A stretch of 64,000 bases of DNA from Spirochaetaceae bacterium (GTDB lineage: Bacteria; Spirochaetota; Spirochaetia; Treponematales; Treponemataceae). The notes beneath the pieces were generated by a model. That model ran no database searches, was not told the origin of the DNA, and was given only the letters and a program-made list of their open reading frames with translations. The position numbers and the translations under genes are program-made. Positions 52,486 to 59,548 of the stretch are shown here, piece after piece. The stretch covers positions 1 through 64,000 of the forward strand of contig JAFZVC010000115.1 in NCBI GenBank assembly GCA_017618015.1, read 5' to 3'. Positions within the stretch are counted from its first letter, which is position 1. Each line of letters starts with the position of its first letter.

Positions 52486-52788
52486 TTATGCATAAAGTTC
52501 TTTTGTGTATTTATAACTTTCTGAATACAGTGTTTCTGGCGCAATATCAATACTACCGTCCATCCAAGAAACAAAACCATGCGTCACTTTTGCTGTACGA
52601 CGGTTTTCTTCTGATTCAAGCGGAGCGAAAGCAGAACCTTTGTCAAGCAACGTTGTAACATCAAAAAGGCGAGTTTCACCAGTAGAGAATTCAACTAACA
52701 TCATGCCGTCATCAAGCAGCTTTATAGAGGTGACTTCAATTTCAGGAATCAATTCCCCTGCATAGCAAATTCCGTCTTTTATATACAT
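52486..52788 (-). CDS. DUF2442 protein
   Basis: 100 residues from ATG 52788 with GGAGG six bases before it. Family features: IEVTSIKLLDDGMMLVEFS, GETRLFDVTTLL, and SWMDGSIDIAPETLY. Partner of DUF4160. Possible role as DNA-binding or antitoxin-like member. Its insertion in a type I restriction operon suggests either cargo or a guard of the operon. Confidence 0.85.
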   Translation of the reverse strand: MYIKDGICYAGELIPEIEVTSIKLLDDGMMLVEFSTGETRLFDVTTLLDKGSAFAPLESEENRRTAKVTHGFVSWMDGSIDIAPETLYSESYKYTKELYA

Positions 52789-52867
52789 AGCAACCTCCAT
52801 TCAATTTATCATATCACGAGTTCACAAAAAAATCACCAAAAGTATTTGTCATAGCACTCTTCTGTAG

Positions 52868-54013
52868 TTATCCGAAGTATTCTTGCATTAAAGATTTATA
52901 TAAAGTTTCAGCTTTTTCGAGTGATTTCTGCACGGCAAATTTTGATTTGTCGATTTGTTGGACAAAACTGTCATATTCATTTTGCAAAGTTATTGGAGGT
53001 ACTGGTATTTGAATAGACTGCATTTCTTGTGCATTTATATTTGCCTGATTAACTGCTCCCTTAGCCATTTCTTTGAGTAATTTCTTTATAGATTTAGTAT
53101 TAAAGAATGTAGAAACATACTGAGGATTGAGTTTTTCATTTACTCTTACTCGTATTATATATCCTGCAATCACCATTGTTTCATCTAACTTGTAAAGGCA
53201 GGTTTTACCACATAATTCAATGCTATTTGTTCGATTAAAAAGAATATCCCCTTTTTGAACAGAACATTTAGGTAGTTCTTCATCAGAAATATCTATTGTT
53301 TTGGTATTTGCTAAATCTAGCTCGCCTTCAAATGTGATATTGTTCATTCTAAGATAAGTATATTTCCCATTCTCAATTGCAGGCTTACTTGTGCCATATC
53401 GAACTTCTTTGCACATATTCCCAAGCTCAGTTTTTTCCCATCCCATAGGATTCTGTACAGGATCTCCAAACATCTCGATAAATCGGGATTTGATTAATGT
53501 ATCGTATTTTTCGAGCATAAGTTTGTTCTTTGCGATGAGTTCAGTGCATTTGTCTAAAATTGCTGCTATTTGTTTTTGTTCTTGTAGAGGAGGAAGTGGA
53601 ATTTGCAAGTCTGAAATCACATCTTTGTTTACAGCTTTGAATGTTGAGCCTGTACTTTGTAATCTCAAAAAATCAATCTGACTGTTTAAGTAATAATACA
53701 AAAATAACTTTTCAAAATTATTTTTTGTATTAAAAGTACACAAGCCTCGTCCAATTGCGATTTTTCTAGGTGTAATATTTGAATCACCTACAGGAGCACG
53801 AACGCTCATTATTACATTTCCAGCATCTGCAAATCTAATAGGAGAATTTGTAAACATTCCAGATTCATTGAGATATAAATTACCAAAACAAGTTTTTCCT
53901 TGATGAAATTCAATTCCGGCAGAAGAATTTTGCGAAATTGTTTTTCCTTCTGGTGATGTTCCCATTACAATTTCGCACACATCTCCAAGTCGTACTGTTT
54001 TATATTTTTCCAT
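52868..54013 (-). CDS. hsdS: Type I restriction-modification specificity subunit
   Basis: 381 residues: target-recognition domain 1 (about 1-145), conserved spacer helix (PLPPLQEQKQIAAILDKC, then a coil to 190), target-recognition domain 2 (195-335), second helix (VPPITLQNEYDSFVQQI). Decides which bipartite DNA sequence is recognised. Full length. GGAG lies nine bases before ATG. No inverted or truncated second hsdS copy is nearby, so no shuffling system is visible. Confidence 0.93.
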   Translation of the reverse strand: MEKYKTVRLGDVCEIVMGTSPEGKTISQNSSAGIEFHQGKTCFGNLYLNESGMFTNSPIRFADAGNVIMSVRAPVGDSNITPRKIAIGRGLCTFNTKNNFEKLFLYYYLNSQIDFLRLQSTGSTFKAVNKDVISDLQIPLPPLQEQKQIAAILDKCTELIAKNKLMLEKYDTLIKSRFIEMFGDPVQNPMGWEKTELGNMCKEVRYGTSKPAIENGKYTYLRMNNITFEGELDLANTKTIDISDEELPKCSVQKGDILFNRTNSIELCGKTCLYKLDETMVIAGYIIRVRVNEKLNPQYVSTFFNTKSIKKLLKEMAKGAVNQANINAQEMQSIQIPVPPITLQNEYDSFVQQIDKSKFAVQKSLEKAETLYKSLMQEYFG

Positions 54014-54118
54014 TGTTCAATTCTCCGTGTTCCACTCGCTCATTCTTTTGCTCTTGACATTCCCATTATCTGTGCTATATTTGTCCATAGAACCGTCCAA
54101 TAAAACTGCGTTATTTCC

Positions 54119-54544
54119 TTAATTGGTTGGCGCACTAGAGTTGAGGGCGGTTTGATTTTTTAAATCACCTAAGTAGTGGTGATAGTAAATTCTTCTGTCC
54201 CCAACATTTTCAATAACAACTTTAATACTTGTTACAGCATTAAATCCTTTTTCATCTATTTCAATAGGACACTCGTAATACTCAAAAGTAGGTGCGTTCT
54301 TTCTTTCAGAATGAGTGTTTTTAGAGGTATGAGTCAACCTTGCGCTTTGCAAGATTTCAGTAAGCAGTGTAATAGATTTAATCTGTTCTTCTGATTTTGA
54401 CTTTGAATACCATTCACCAATGCCCTGGGCTGAGATTTCTATAATGTTTCCGCTGTCTACATTTGTAACTTTCTGACCTCGCAGATTCTGCTTAGCCCAT
54501 TTATAAAGTTCACGTTTTAGCTGGTGAAGTTCGTCTTCTGTCAT
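54119..54544 (-). CDS. Unknown protein inside the restriction operon, resembling LPD3/BECR nuclease-like domains
   Basis: 141 residues from ATG 54544 (GGAGAA in the hsdM stop region serves as ribosome site). The C-terminal half, FEYYECPIEIDEKGFNAVTS then VVIENVGDRRIYYHHYL, has the pattern of LPD3/PBECR-type domains found in phage polyvalent proteins, related to Barnase-EndoU-ColicinE5/RelE nucleases. The N-terminal part is a charged helix (KRELYKWAKQNLRG). The assignment is by pattern only. Two bases separate it from hsdM, so it is made with the methyltransferase. Confidence 0.55.
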   Translation of the reverse strand: MTEDELHQLKRELYKWAKQNLRGQKVTNVDSGNIIEISAQGIGEWYSKSKSEEQIKSITLLTEILQSARLTHTSKNTHSERKNAPTFEYYECPIEIDEKGFNAVTSIKVVIENVGDRRIYYHHYLGDLKNQTALNSSAPTN

Positions 54545-54549
54545 CAAAC

Positions 54550-56016
54550 TTATTCTCCAAGCATCCTTTCAAGCTCAGATAAGTCTGCCGCTATCTCGTT
54601 CTGCAATTCCTTTATCTCTCCAATAAGAACTTTCGGAGCCGGATACTCAACTTTTTCGTAAACAACTTCCTTGTACTTGTTTATAGAAAGGTCGTAGTTG
54701 TTCGCGACGATCTCAGATTTTGGAACGAAAAAAGACTGCTCCGTGCGCTTGCGGTCTTTTTCCGCTTCAAGGTTATGGAAGCGTTTTATTATGTCTGGGA
54801 TGTCGTTCGCGTCTATCTGCTGGCGTTTGTCATCAAGGCTGTAGCCGTCTGCTTTCATGTCATAGAACCATACATTGTCAGTTCCACCTGCACCTGTCTT
54901 TGTAAAAACGAGTATTCCCGTGCTTACTCCGGCATAGGGTTTAAACACGCCGCTAGGCATACTGATAACAGCCGCAAGCTGATGATTCTCTACAAGCTCT
55001 TTCCTAAGTGCCTTGTGTGCATTGGAAGAGCCGAAAAGAACTCCGTCAGGAACTATACATGCGCAGCGACCGCCCTTCTTTAGCATACGGATAAAAAGTG
55101 CTACGAACAAAAGCTCTGTCTTTGTTGTCGCGCAGACATTCGTAAGGCTTTCCGCAATCGTCGATTTGTTTACGCTTCCTGTGAACGGCGGATTTGCCAG
55201 GATAACGTCGAACTCACCTTCAATCTCGTTGTTCTTGCTAACGCTGTCCTGATAAGCGATATGCGGCTCATGTATCGAGTGAAGCAGAAGGTTCATAGCG
55301 GAAATTTTGAGCATCGTGCTTCCTGTATCAAAACCTGTGAGCAAGCCTTTTGAATAATGCTCCCATTCCTTATCGCCCATTTTAGTGCCGTATGTGTCAC
55401 GGATGAATTCTGCGCTCGAAATAAGAAAGCCCGCAGTACCACAGGCAGGGTCGCAGATTCTGTCCATAGGCTGTGGTCTTATAATCTGAACCATCATGTC
55501 GCGAATTTGCTTTGGCGTTCTGAACATTCCGACCTGACCGGATGAATTCATTTTGCTCAGAACATATTCGTAGATGTCGCCCAGCATGTCGCGCGACTGA
55601 ACTTCTGGGTTTTCAAAAAGCTCGTCAAGCTTTGTTATTACGGCTTTTAATGTCTGCGGACTTGGAATTGAGAACGCCGCATCTTTCATGTAGCGTGCAA
55701 AGGCACTTTCTTCGTTTGCGTTTATTTGTTTGATGAACGGGAAAATCTCTTTGTTCATCAGATTGAAGAGTTCTGTTTCTTCAAAAGTCTTAAAGATGTG
55801 CCAGCGGTATTTCTGCTTGTCGGCAGGGAATATGTGCTCTTTAGTTTCTCCCGACATCTTTTCATATTGTTCAGTTTCGTTCTCAACTTCATCAAGAGAG
55901 TGGATGAACATAAGATATGAGAACTGCTCAATGACAGTCAGGTATTCGCTCATTCCTGCGCTGAAAAAGTCATCCCAAATCGAGTCTATTTTGTTCTTAA
56001 TCTCGCCAGTAATCAT
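54550..56016 (-). CDS. hsdM: Type I restriction-modification methyltransferase subunit
   Basis: 488 residues. N-terminal helical HsdM domain, then SAM motif MDRICDPACGTAGFLIS and catalytic DVILANPPFTGS (NPPF for N6-adenine). Also GMFRTPKQIRDMMV, the helix before motif I. Ends SELERMLGE. GAGGAAC precedes ATG. First gene of the operon, with no promoter obvious; the tRNA-Asn terminator lies 170 bases upstream. Confidence 0.95.
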   Translation of the reverse strand: MITGEIKNKIDSIWDDFFSAGMSEYLTVIEQFSYLMFIHSLDEVENETEQYEKMSGETKEHIFPADKQKYRWHIFKTFEETELFNLMNKEIFPFIKQINANEESAFARYMKDAAFSIPSPQTLKAVITKLDELFENPEVQSRDMLGDIYEYVLSKMNSSGQVGMFRTPKQIRDMMVQIIRPQPMDRICDPACGTAGFLISSAEFIRDTYGTKMGDKEWEHYSKGLLTGFDTGSTMLKISAMNLLLHSIHEPHIAYQDSVSKNNEIEGEFDVILANPPFTGSVNKSTIAESLTNVCATTKTELLFVALFIRMLKKGGRCACIVPDGVLFGSSNAHKALRKELVENHQLAAVISMPSGVFKPYAGVSTGILVFTKTGAGGTDNVWFYDMKADGYSLDDKRQQIDANDIPDIIKRFHNLEAEKDRKRTEQSFFVPKSEIVANNYDLSINKYKEVVYEKVEYPAPKVLIGEIKELQNEIAADLSELERMLGE

Positions 56017-56181
56017 TTAACTAGTTCCTCTTCGTTTTACAAGTTCCATTCTAGCATAATAATCATTGTTTTTGTGGGATTTTATATTGTTTTATTAATA
56101 AAATTATGAGTATTTACAGAAAGTTTTTTTGTCGTTAGTGCATTGTATTTTTTTATTTTTTAAGCCTCGTGGCGTTTAAAC
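56017..56181. other. AT-rich gap between hsdM and tRNA-Asn
   Basis: Likely holds the hsdM promoter. No gene seen. Confidence 0.35.
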
Positions 56182-56211
56182 AAAAAAAGCACTTCTCGTT
56201 TGAGAAGTGCT
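56182..56211 (-). terminator. Terminator of tRNA-Asn
   Basis: GCACTTCTC-AAAC-GAGAAGTGC followed by seven U on the minus strand. Confidence 0.93.
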
Positions 56212-56213
56212 CG

Positions 56214-56286
56214 CTCCCCCGCCAGGGCTTGAACCAGGGACCCACAGATTAACAGTCTGTTGCTCTACCGACTGAGCTACAGGGGA
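56214..56286 (-). tRNA. tRNA-Asn (anticodon GTT)
   Basis: Acceptor TCCCCTG / CGGGGGA, D-arm GCTC..GAGC, anticodon stem ACAGA/TCTGT with loop CTGTTAA (GUU), T-loop TTCAAGC, discriminator G. CCA is not encoded. The T-stem CCTGG/CCTGG has a U-U mismatch in the middle. The tRNA lies at the edge of the recombinase/restriction segment. Confidence 0.93.
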
Positions 56287-56403
56287 ATGTCATCAGCTTG
56301 CGCTGCAACGAAGATGATAGTATATGAAACGGAAAAAATTGTCAATAGCTCGCGAGCTGTGGGGTGCTTGTCGGCTTATTCCGAATTGGTGTATTCTTAG
56401 AGC

Positions 56404-56775
56404 ATGAGTACACAGGAACCTGAATTTGAAACAGCCTCTTCAGAAAACTTCGTTAATTTAGTGCGGAACAAAATCCCGAACGAAGAGACAATCTATGACC
56501 TCGCCGAGCTTTTCAAGGTTTTCGGTGACTCAACGCGCACGAAAATCCTGAGCTGTCTTGAAGTTAAAGACTTATATGTCGGCGAGATAGCAGAAATCCT
56601 GAACATGAGCATATCCGCGGTGTCGCATCAGCTGCGCGTGCTTAGAAACGCAAAGCTCGTGCGTGGCACAAAAGAGGGCAAAGAAGTAAAATACGCGCTC
56701 GACGACAACCACGTTATGATGATAATCGAGTGCGGACTTTCCCACCTTAAAGAAAACGACGAACACGAAGAGTAA
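56404..56775 (+). CDS. ArsR/SmtB-family metal-sensing repressor
   Basis: 123 residues. Winged helix (LFKVFGDSTRTKILSCLE, EIAEILNMSISAVSHQLRVL), then a C-terminal helix with metal ligands DDNHVMMIIECGLSHL, the alpha-5 site of CzrA/SmtB zinc/cobalt sensors. Probably represses the metal-efflux genes 560 bases downstream, whose operator is clear. TATTCT ends six bases before ATG with TTGTCG above and no ribosome site: probably leaderless. Confidence 0.9.
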   Translation: MSTQEPEFETASSENFVNLVRNKIPNEETIYDLAELFKVFGDSTRTKILSCLEVKDLYVGEIAEILNMSISAVSHQLRVLRNAKLVRGTKEGKEVKYALDDNHVMMIIECGLSHLKENDEHEE

Positions 56776-56831
56776 ATAATCACGCAAATACGGAAAATGA
56801 AAACTTAATTCTTGCTATGGAAGCTACGAGG

Positions 56832-57053
56832 TTAGTTCTCTTCTCTTGTTTCTCGTAATGCATTGAGTATGTCAGTCTTTTTAAGATTACAAAGAGTTTT
56901 TATACCTTCAAATGGCGATTTATTTTTTGTTTCTGGAGAAATACGAAACATGGATCCATCTGCACGTTTTACAAGAACGGCTCCTTCAGCTTCTGAACGA
57001 TCAAGTACTGAGGCAAAATTTTGACGTGCTTCGGAATAAGTCATTACACGCAT
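56832..57053 (-). CDS. Phd/YefM-type antitoxin
   Basis: 73 residues. MRVMTYSEARQNFASVLDRS is the DNA-binding Phd fold; the tail (about 45-73) is the toxin-binding part. It overlaps the PIN remnant upstream by ten bases. Without a full toxin it may be an orphan that only regulates itself or protects against a related toxin. Confidence 0.8.
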   Translation of the reverse strand: MRVMTYSEARQNFASVLDRSEAEGAVLVKRADGSMFRISPETKNKSPFEGIKTLCNLKKTDILNALRETREEN

Positions 57054-57226
57054 GTTACTCCCTGTGAAAGTGCATTTACTTTCATTGTTTCATCCAGTGT
57101 GAATAACGGCATACAGAGCCGTTTCGCGATAGAGATATAGTATGATTGTACAACTGATATGTCAACTTTTTTTGAGTGCATCATTTTTTCCGCTTGACAA
57201 TCTTTGTGAAGAGGGATATATTTCAA
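57044..57226 (-). pseudogene. C-terminal remnant of a PIN-domain toxin
   Basis: 60 residues, of which VVQSYYISIAKRLCMPLFTL and DETMKVNALSQGVTCV match the last third of PIN (VapC-like) toxins: the DA-YLALA helix, then PL-T-D strand. The first two catalytic acids of the PIN site lie in the missing N-terminal part, so it cannot be an active nuclease. Start not supported by a ribosome site. It runs head-on against the metal-efflux promoter, which overlaps its 5' end. Confidence 0.65.
57196..57224 (+). promoter_or_regulatory. Promoter of the metal-efflux operon
   Basis: TTGACA, 17-base spacer, TATATT: near-consensus. Confidence 0.85.
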
Positions 57227-57254
57227 ATATCATTTGAATACTTATTCAAATGTA
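57224..57254. promoter_or_regulatory. ArsR/SmtB-type operator
   Basis: CATTTGAATA-CT-TATTCAAATG (57233-57254) is a perfect 10-2-10 palindrome of the SmtB/CzrA consensus shape. A second, overlapping TTCAAAT/ATTTGAA element (57224-57240) precedes it. Both lie just after the -10 box. Confidence 0.85.
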
Positions 57255-57341
57255 CAAACTTGCAAATTAAACGAAGCTGCCGAAAAAAGCGCTGCGTATC
57301 GATACCAGAGCTTACGAACAGGAGCCGATTAGGAGATTACT

Positions 57342-57560
57342 ATGACAAAGACTTATAAAATTGATGTTGACTGCGCGAACTGTGCCGCAAAGATGGAAGA
57401 AGCTACAAAAAAGACGGCTGGCGTTAAAAACGCGACAGTAAACTTTATGCTTCTTAAGATGACGGTGGATTTTGAGGACGGAGCCGACGAGAAAAAAGTC
57501 ATGAAGGATGTCCTCAAGAACTGCAAGAAGGTTGAGGACGACTGCGAAATCGAGTTCTAA
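57342..57560 (+). CDS. Heavy-metal-associated (HMA) domain protein
   Basis: 72 residues, one ferredoxin-like HMA domain with the metal site DCANCAAKME. The tail has a second acidic/Cys feature (VEDDCEIEF). In many organisms this domain is fused to the N-terminus of the P-type ATPase; here it is a separate gene, 60 bases before the ATPase. It should pass Zn/Cd/Pb ions to the pump. AGGAGATT precedes ATG. Confidence 0.9.
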   Translation: MTKTYKIDVDCANCAAKMEEATKKTAGVKNATVNFMLLKMTVDFEDGADEKKVMKDVLKNCKKVEDDCEIEF

Positions 57561-57620
57561 ACTGAATGGTCGGCATCGCCCGACGGCAGTTTCTGCCGGG
57601 CCCGCCAGAAGGAAAATACC

Positions 57621-59531
57621 ATGACAAAGAAACAGAAAAACACGCTTATACGTATAATAATCACGGCAGTACTGCTTGCCATTATTAAGATTGTGCCGCT
57701 TTCTGAGCTGCTTGCATCAGTGTACGGTGTGGACATAGCCGACTGGCGCGTGACGTATACGGAGATGGCGGTTTATCTGATTCCATTTTTTGTCATTGGA
57801 AGCGGTATAATCAAAAAGGCGATTAAGGGTATCATCAAGCTGCAGCCGTTCGACGAGAACTTCCTTATGACTGTCGCGTCGGTTGGCGGCATAATTCTTG
57901 GAAACTGGGACGAGAGCGTGTTCGTCATGCTGTTCTACCAGGTGGGCGAACTGTTCGAATCGATTGCCGTTGGAAAAAGCCGCCGGAACATATCCGCGCT
58001 TATGGATATCCGCCCGGATTTTGCGAACATTGAGGGAGAGAACGGCGAACTTGTGCAAGTTTCGCCTGACGAAGTAGCCGTTGGAACGATAATCGCTGTA
58101 AAGCCCGGCGAACGAATCCCGATTGACGGCATTATCGAAAGTGGCGAAACGACACTCGACACGTCTGCGCTTACAGGCGAAAGTATTCCGCGCGAAGTGA
58201 ACATTGGTGACGAGGTTTCGAGCGGATGTATAAATCTTTCTGGTTTCATAAAGCTTCGGACGACAAAGCCGTTTGGCGAATCAACTGCATCGCGCATTCT
58301 TGACCTTGTGGAGAACGCGTCGTCGAAAAAAGCGCGTCAGGAAAACTTTATCTCTAAGTTTGCAAGGGTATACACACCGGCAGTGTGTTTGTGTGCGCTT
58401 GTGCTTGCCGTTGTCCCGCCGCTTTTCCGCATGCTCGTGCTTAGCATGGACGCGGACTTTGGCGATTGGATTTATCGGGCTCTGACATTCCTTGTAATAA
58501 GCTGTCCGTGCGCGCTCGTTATAAGTATTCCGCTCAGTTTTTTTGCTGGAATCGGTTCGGCGAGCAAGAACGGCGTGCTTGTCAAAGGTTCCAACTATAT
58601 TGAAGCATTATCTAAAGTTAAGTATATCGTGTTTGACAAGACTGGCACGATGACGAAAGGCGTTTTTGAGGTTAGCGGTATTCACCACAGCCCTATGGAC
58701 GACGAAAAGCTGCTGGAAATCGCTGCGTTCGCCGAAAGCTATTCGAACCATCCGATAAGCCTGAGTTTGCAGCGTGCTTATGGTAAGCCGATAGACAAGA
58801 GCCGCGTCACGGACGTTAAGGAAATTAGCGGCCACGGAATAGAAGCTTTTGTGGACGGCAAGAAAGTTCTGGCGGGCAACGCGAAACTGATGGCGCGCTA
58901 CGGAATAGAGTACATGGACTGTCACTGCACAGGAACGATTATTCACGTTGCGATAGACGGCGCATACGCCGGTCACATCGTGATCTCTGACATAGTTAAG
59001 CCAGATTCGGCGGAAGCTGTGGCGAGACTGAAGAAGCTCGGAATAAAGAAGACTGTAATGCTCACTGGCGACAATCAAAAATCGGGCGAGGAAACGGCTT
59101 CTGGGCTTGGCATAGACGAGGTTTACTGCAACTTGCTGCCGGGCGACAAGGTTACGAAAGTAGAGGAGCTTCTTGGGAGCAAAGGTGCGAAAGAAAACTT
59201 GGCTTTCGTGGGTGACGGCATTAACGATGCGCCAGTACTTTCTCGCGCGGATGTTGGAATAGCGATGGGTGCGCTTGGCTCTGATGCGGCGATAGAGGCT
59301 GCCGACGTCGTACTTATGGATGACAATCCGCTTAAGATAGTAAAGGCGATGAAGGTTGCGAAAAAGTGCCTGCGCATCGTTTACGAGAACATTTTCTTTG
59401 CGATAGGCGTAAAGGTCGTGTGCCTGGGCTTGGGAGCCGTGGGAATCGCGAATATGTGGATGGCGATTTTCGCCGACGTCGGCGTGACTGTTATCGCGGT
59501 ACTGAACTCAATCCGGAATTTGCAGAAATAG
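57621..59531 (+). CDS. cadA: Heavy-metal P1B-type ATPase (Zn/Cd/Pb efflux)
   Basis: 636 residues. Membrane metal site SCPCALVISIPL (CPC), phosphorylation FDKTGTMTKG, TGES in ALTGESIPR, HP motif YSNHPISL, and MLTGDNQKSG / VGDGINDAP hinge. Lacks its own N-terminal HMA domain, which the small gene before it supplies. CPC plus a late Lys/Asp-type helix (VVCLGLGAVGIANMWMAIFADVG) fits the Zn/Cd/Pb (P1B-2) class. Pumps metal out of the cytoplasm; controlled by ArsR. Confidence 0.93.
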   Translation: MTKKQKNTLIRIIITAVLLAIIKIVPLSELLASVYGVDIADWRVTYTEMAVYLIPFFVIGSGIIKKAIKGIIKLQPFDENFLMTVASVGGIILGNWDESVFVMLFYQVGELFESIAVGKSRRNISALMDIRPDFANIEGENGELVQVSPDEVAVGTIIAVKPGERIPIDGIIESGETTLDTSALTGESIPREVNIGDEVSSGCINLSGFIKLRTTKPFGESTASRILDLVENASSKKARQENFISKFARVYTPAVCLCALVLAVVPPLFRMLVLSMDADFGDWIYRALTFLVISCPCALVISIPLSFFAGIGSASKNGVLVKGSNYIEALSKVKYIVFDKTGTMTKGVFEVSGIHHSPMDDEKLLEIAAFAESYSNHPISLSLQRAYGKPIDKSRVTDVKEISGHGIEAFVDGKKVLAGNAKLMARYGIEYMDCHCTGTIIHVAIDGAYAGHIVISDIVKPDSAEAVARLKKLGIKKTVMLTGDNQKSGEETASGLGIDEVYCNLLPGDKVTKVEELLGSKGAKENLAFVGDGINDAPVLSRADVGIAMGALGSDAAIEAADVVLMDDNPLKIVKAMKVAKKCLRIVYENIFFAIGVKVVCLGLGAVGIANMWMAIFADVGVTVIAVLNSIRNLQK

Positions 59532-59548
59532 CTCGCACCATATCCGTT

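Noticed and set aside
48704-54013. Phase-variable or shuffling hsdS system
   Set aside because: Only one full hsdS, no inverted repeats or silent cassettes nearby, and no simple repeats in its coding region; the recombinase is a generic integrase.
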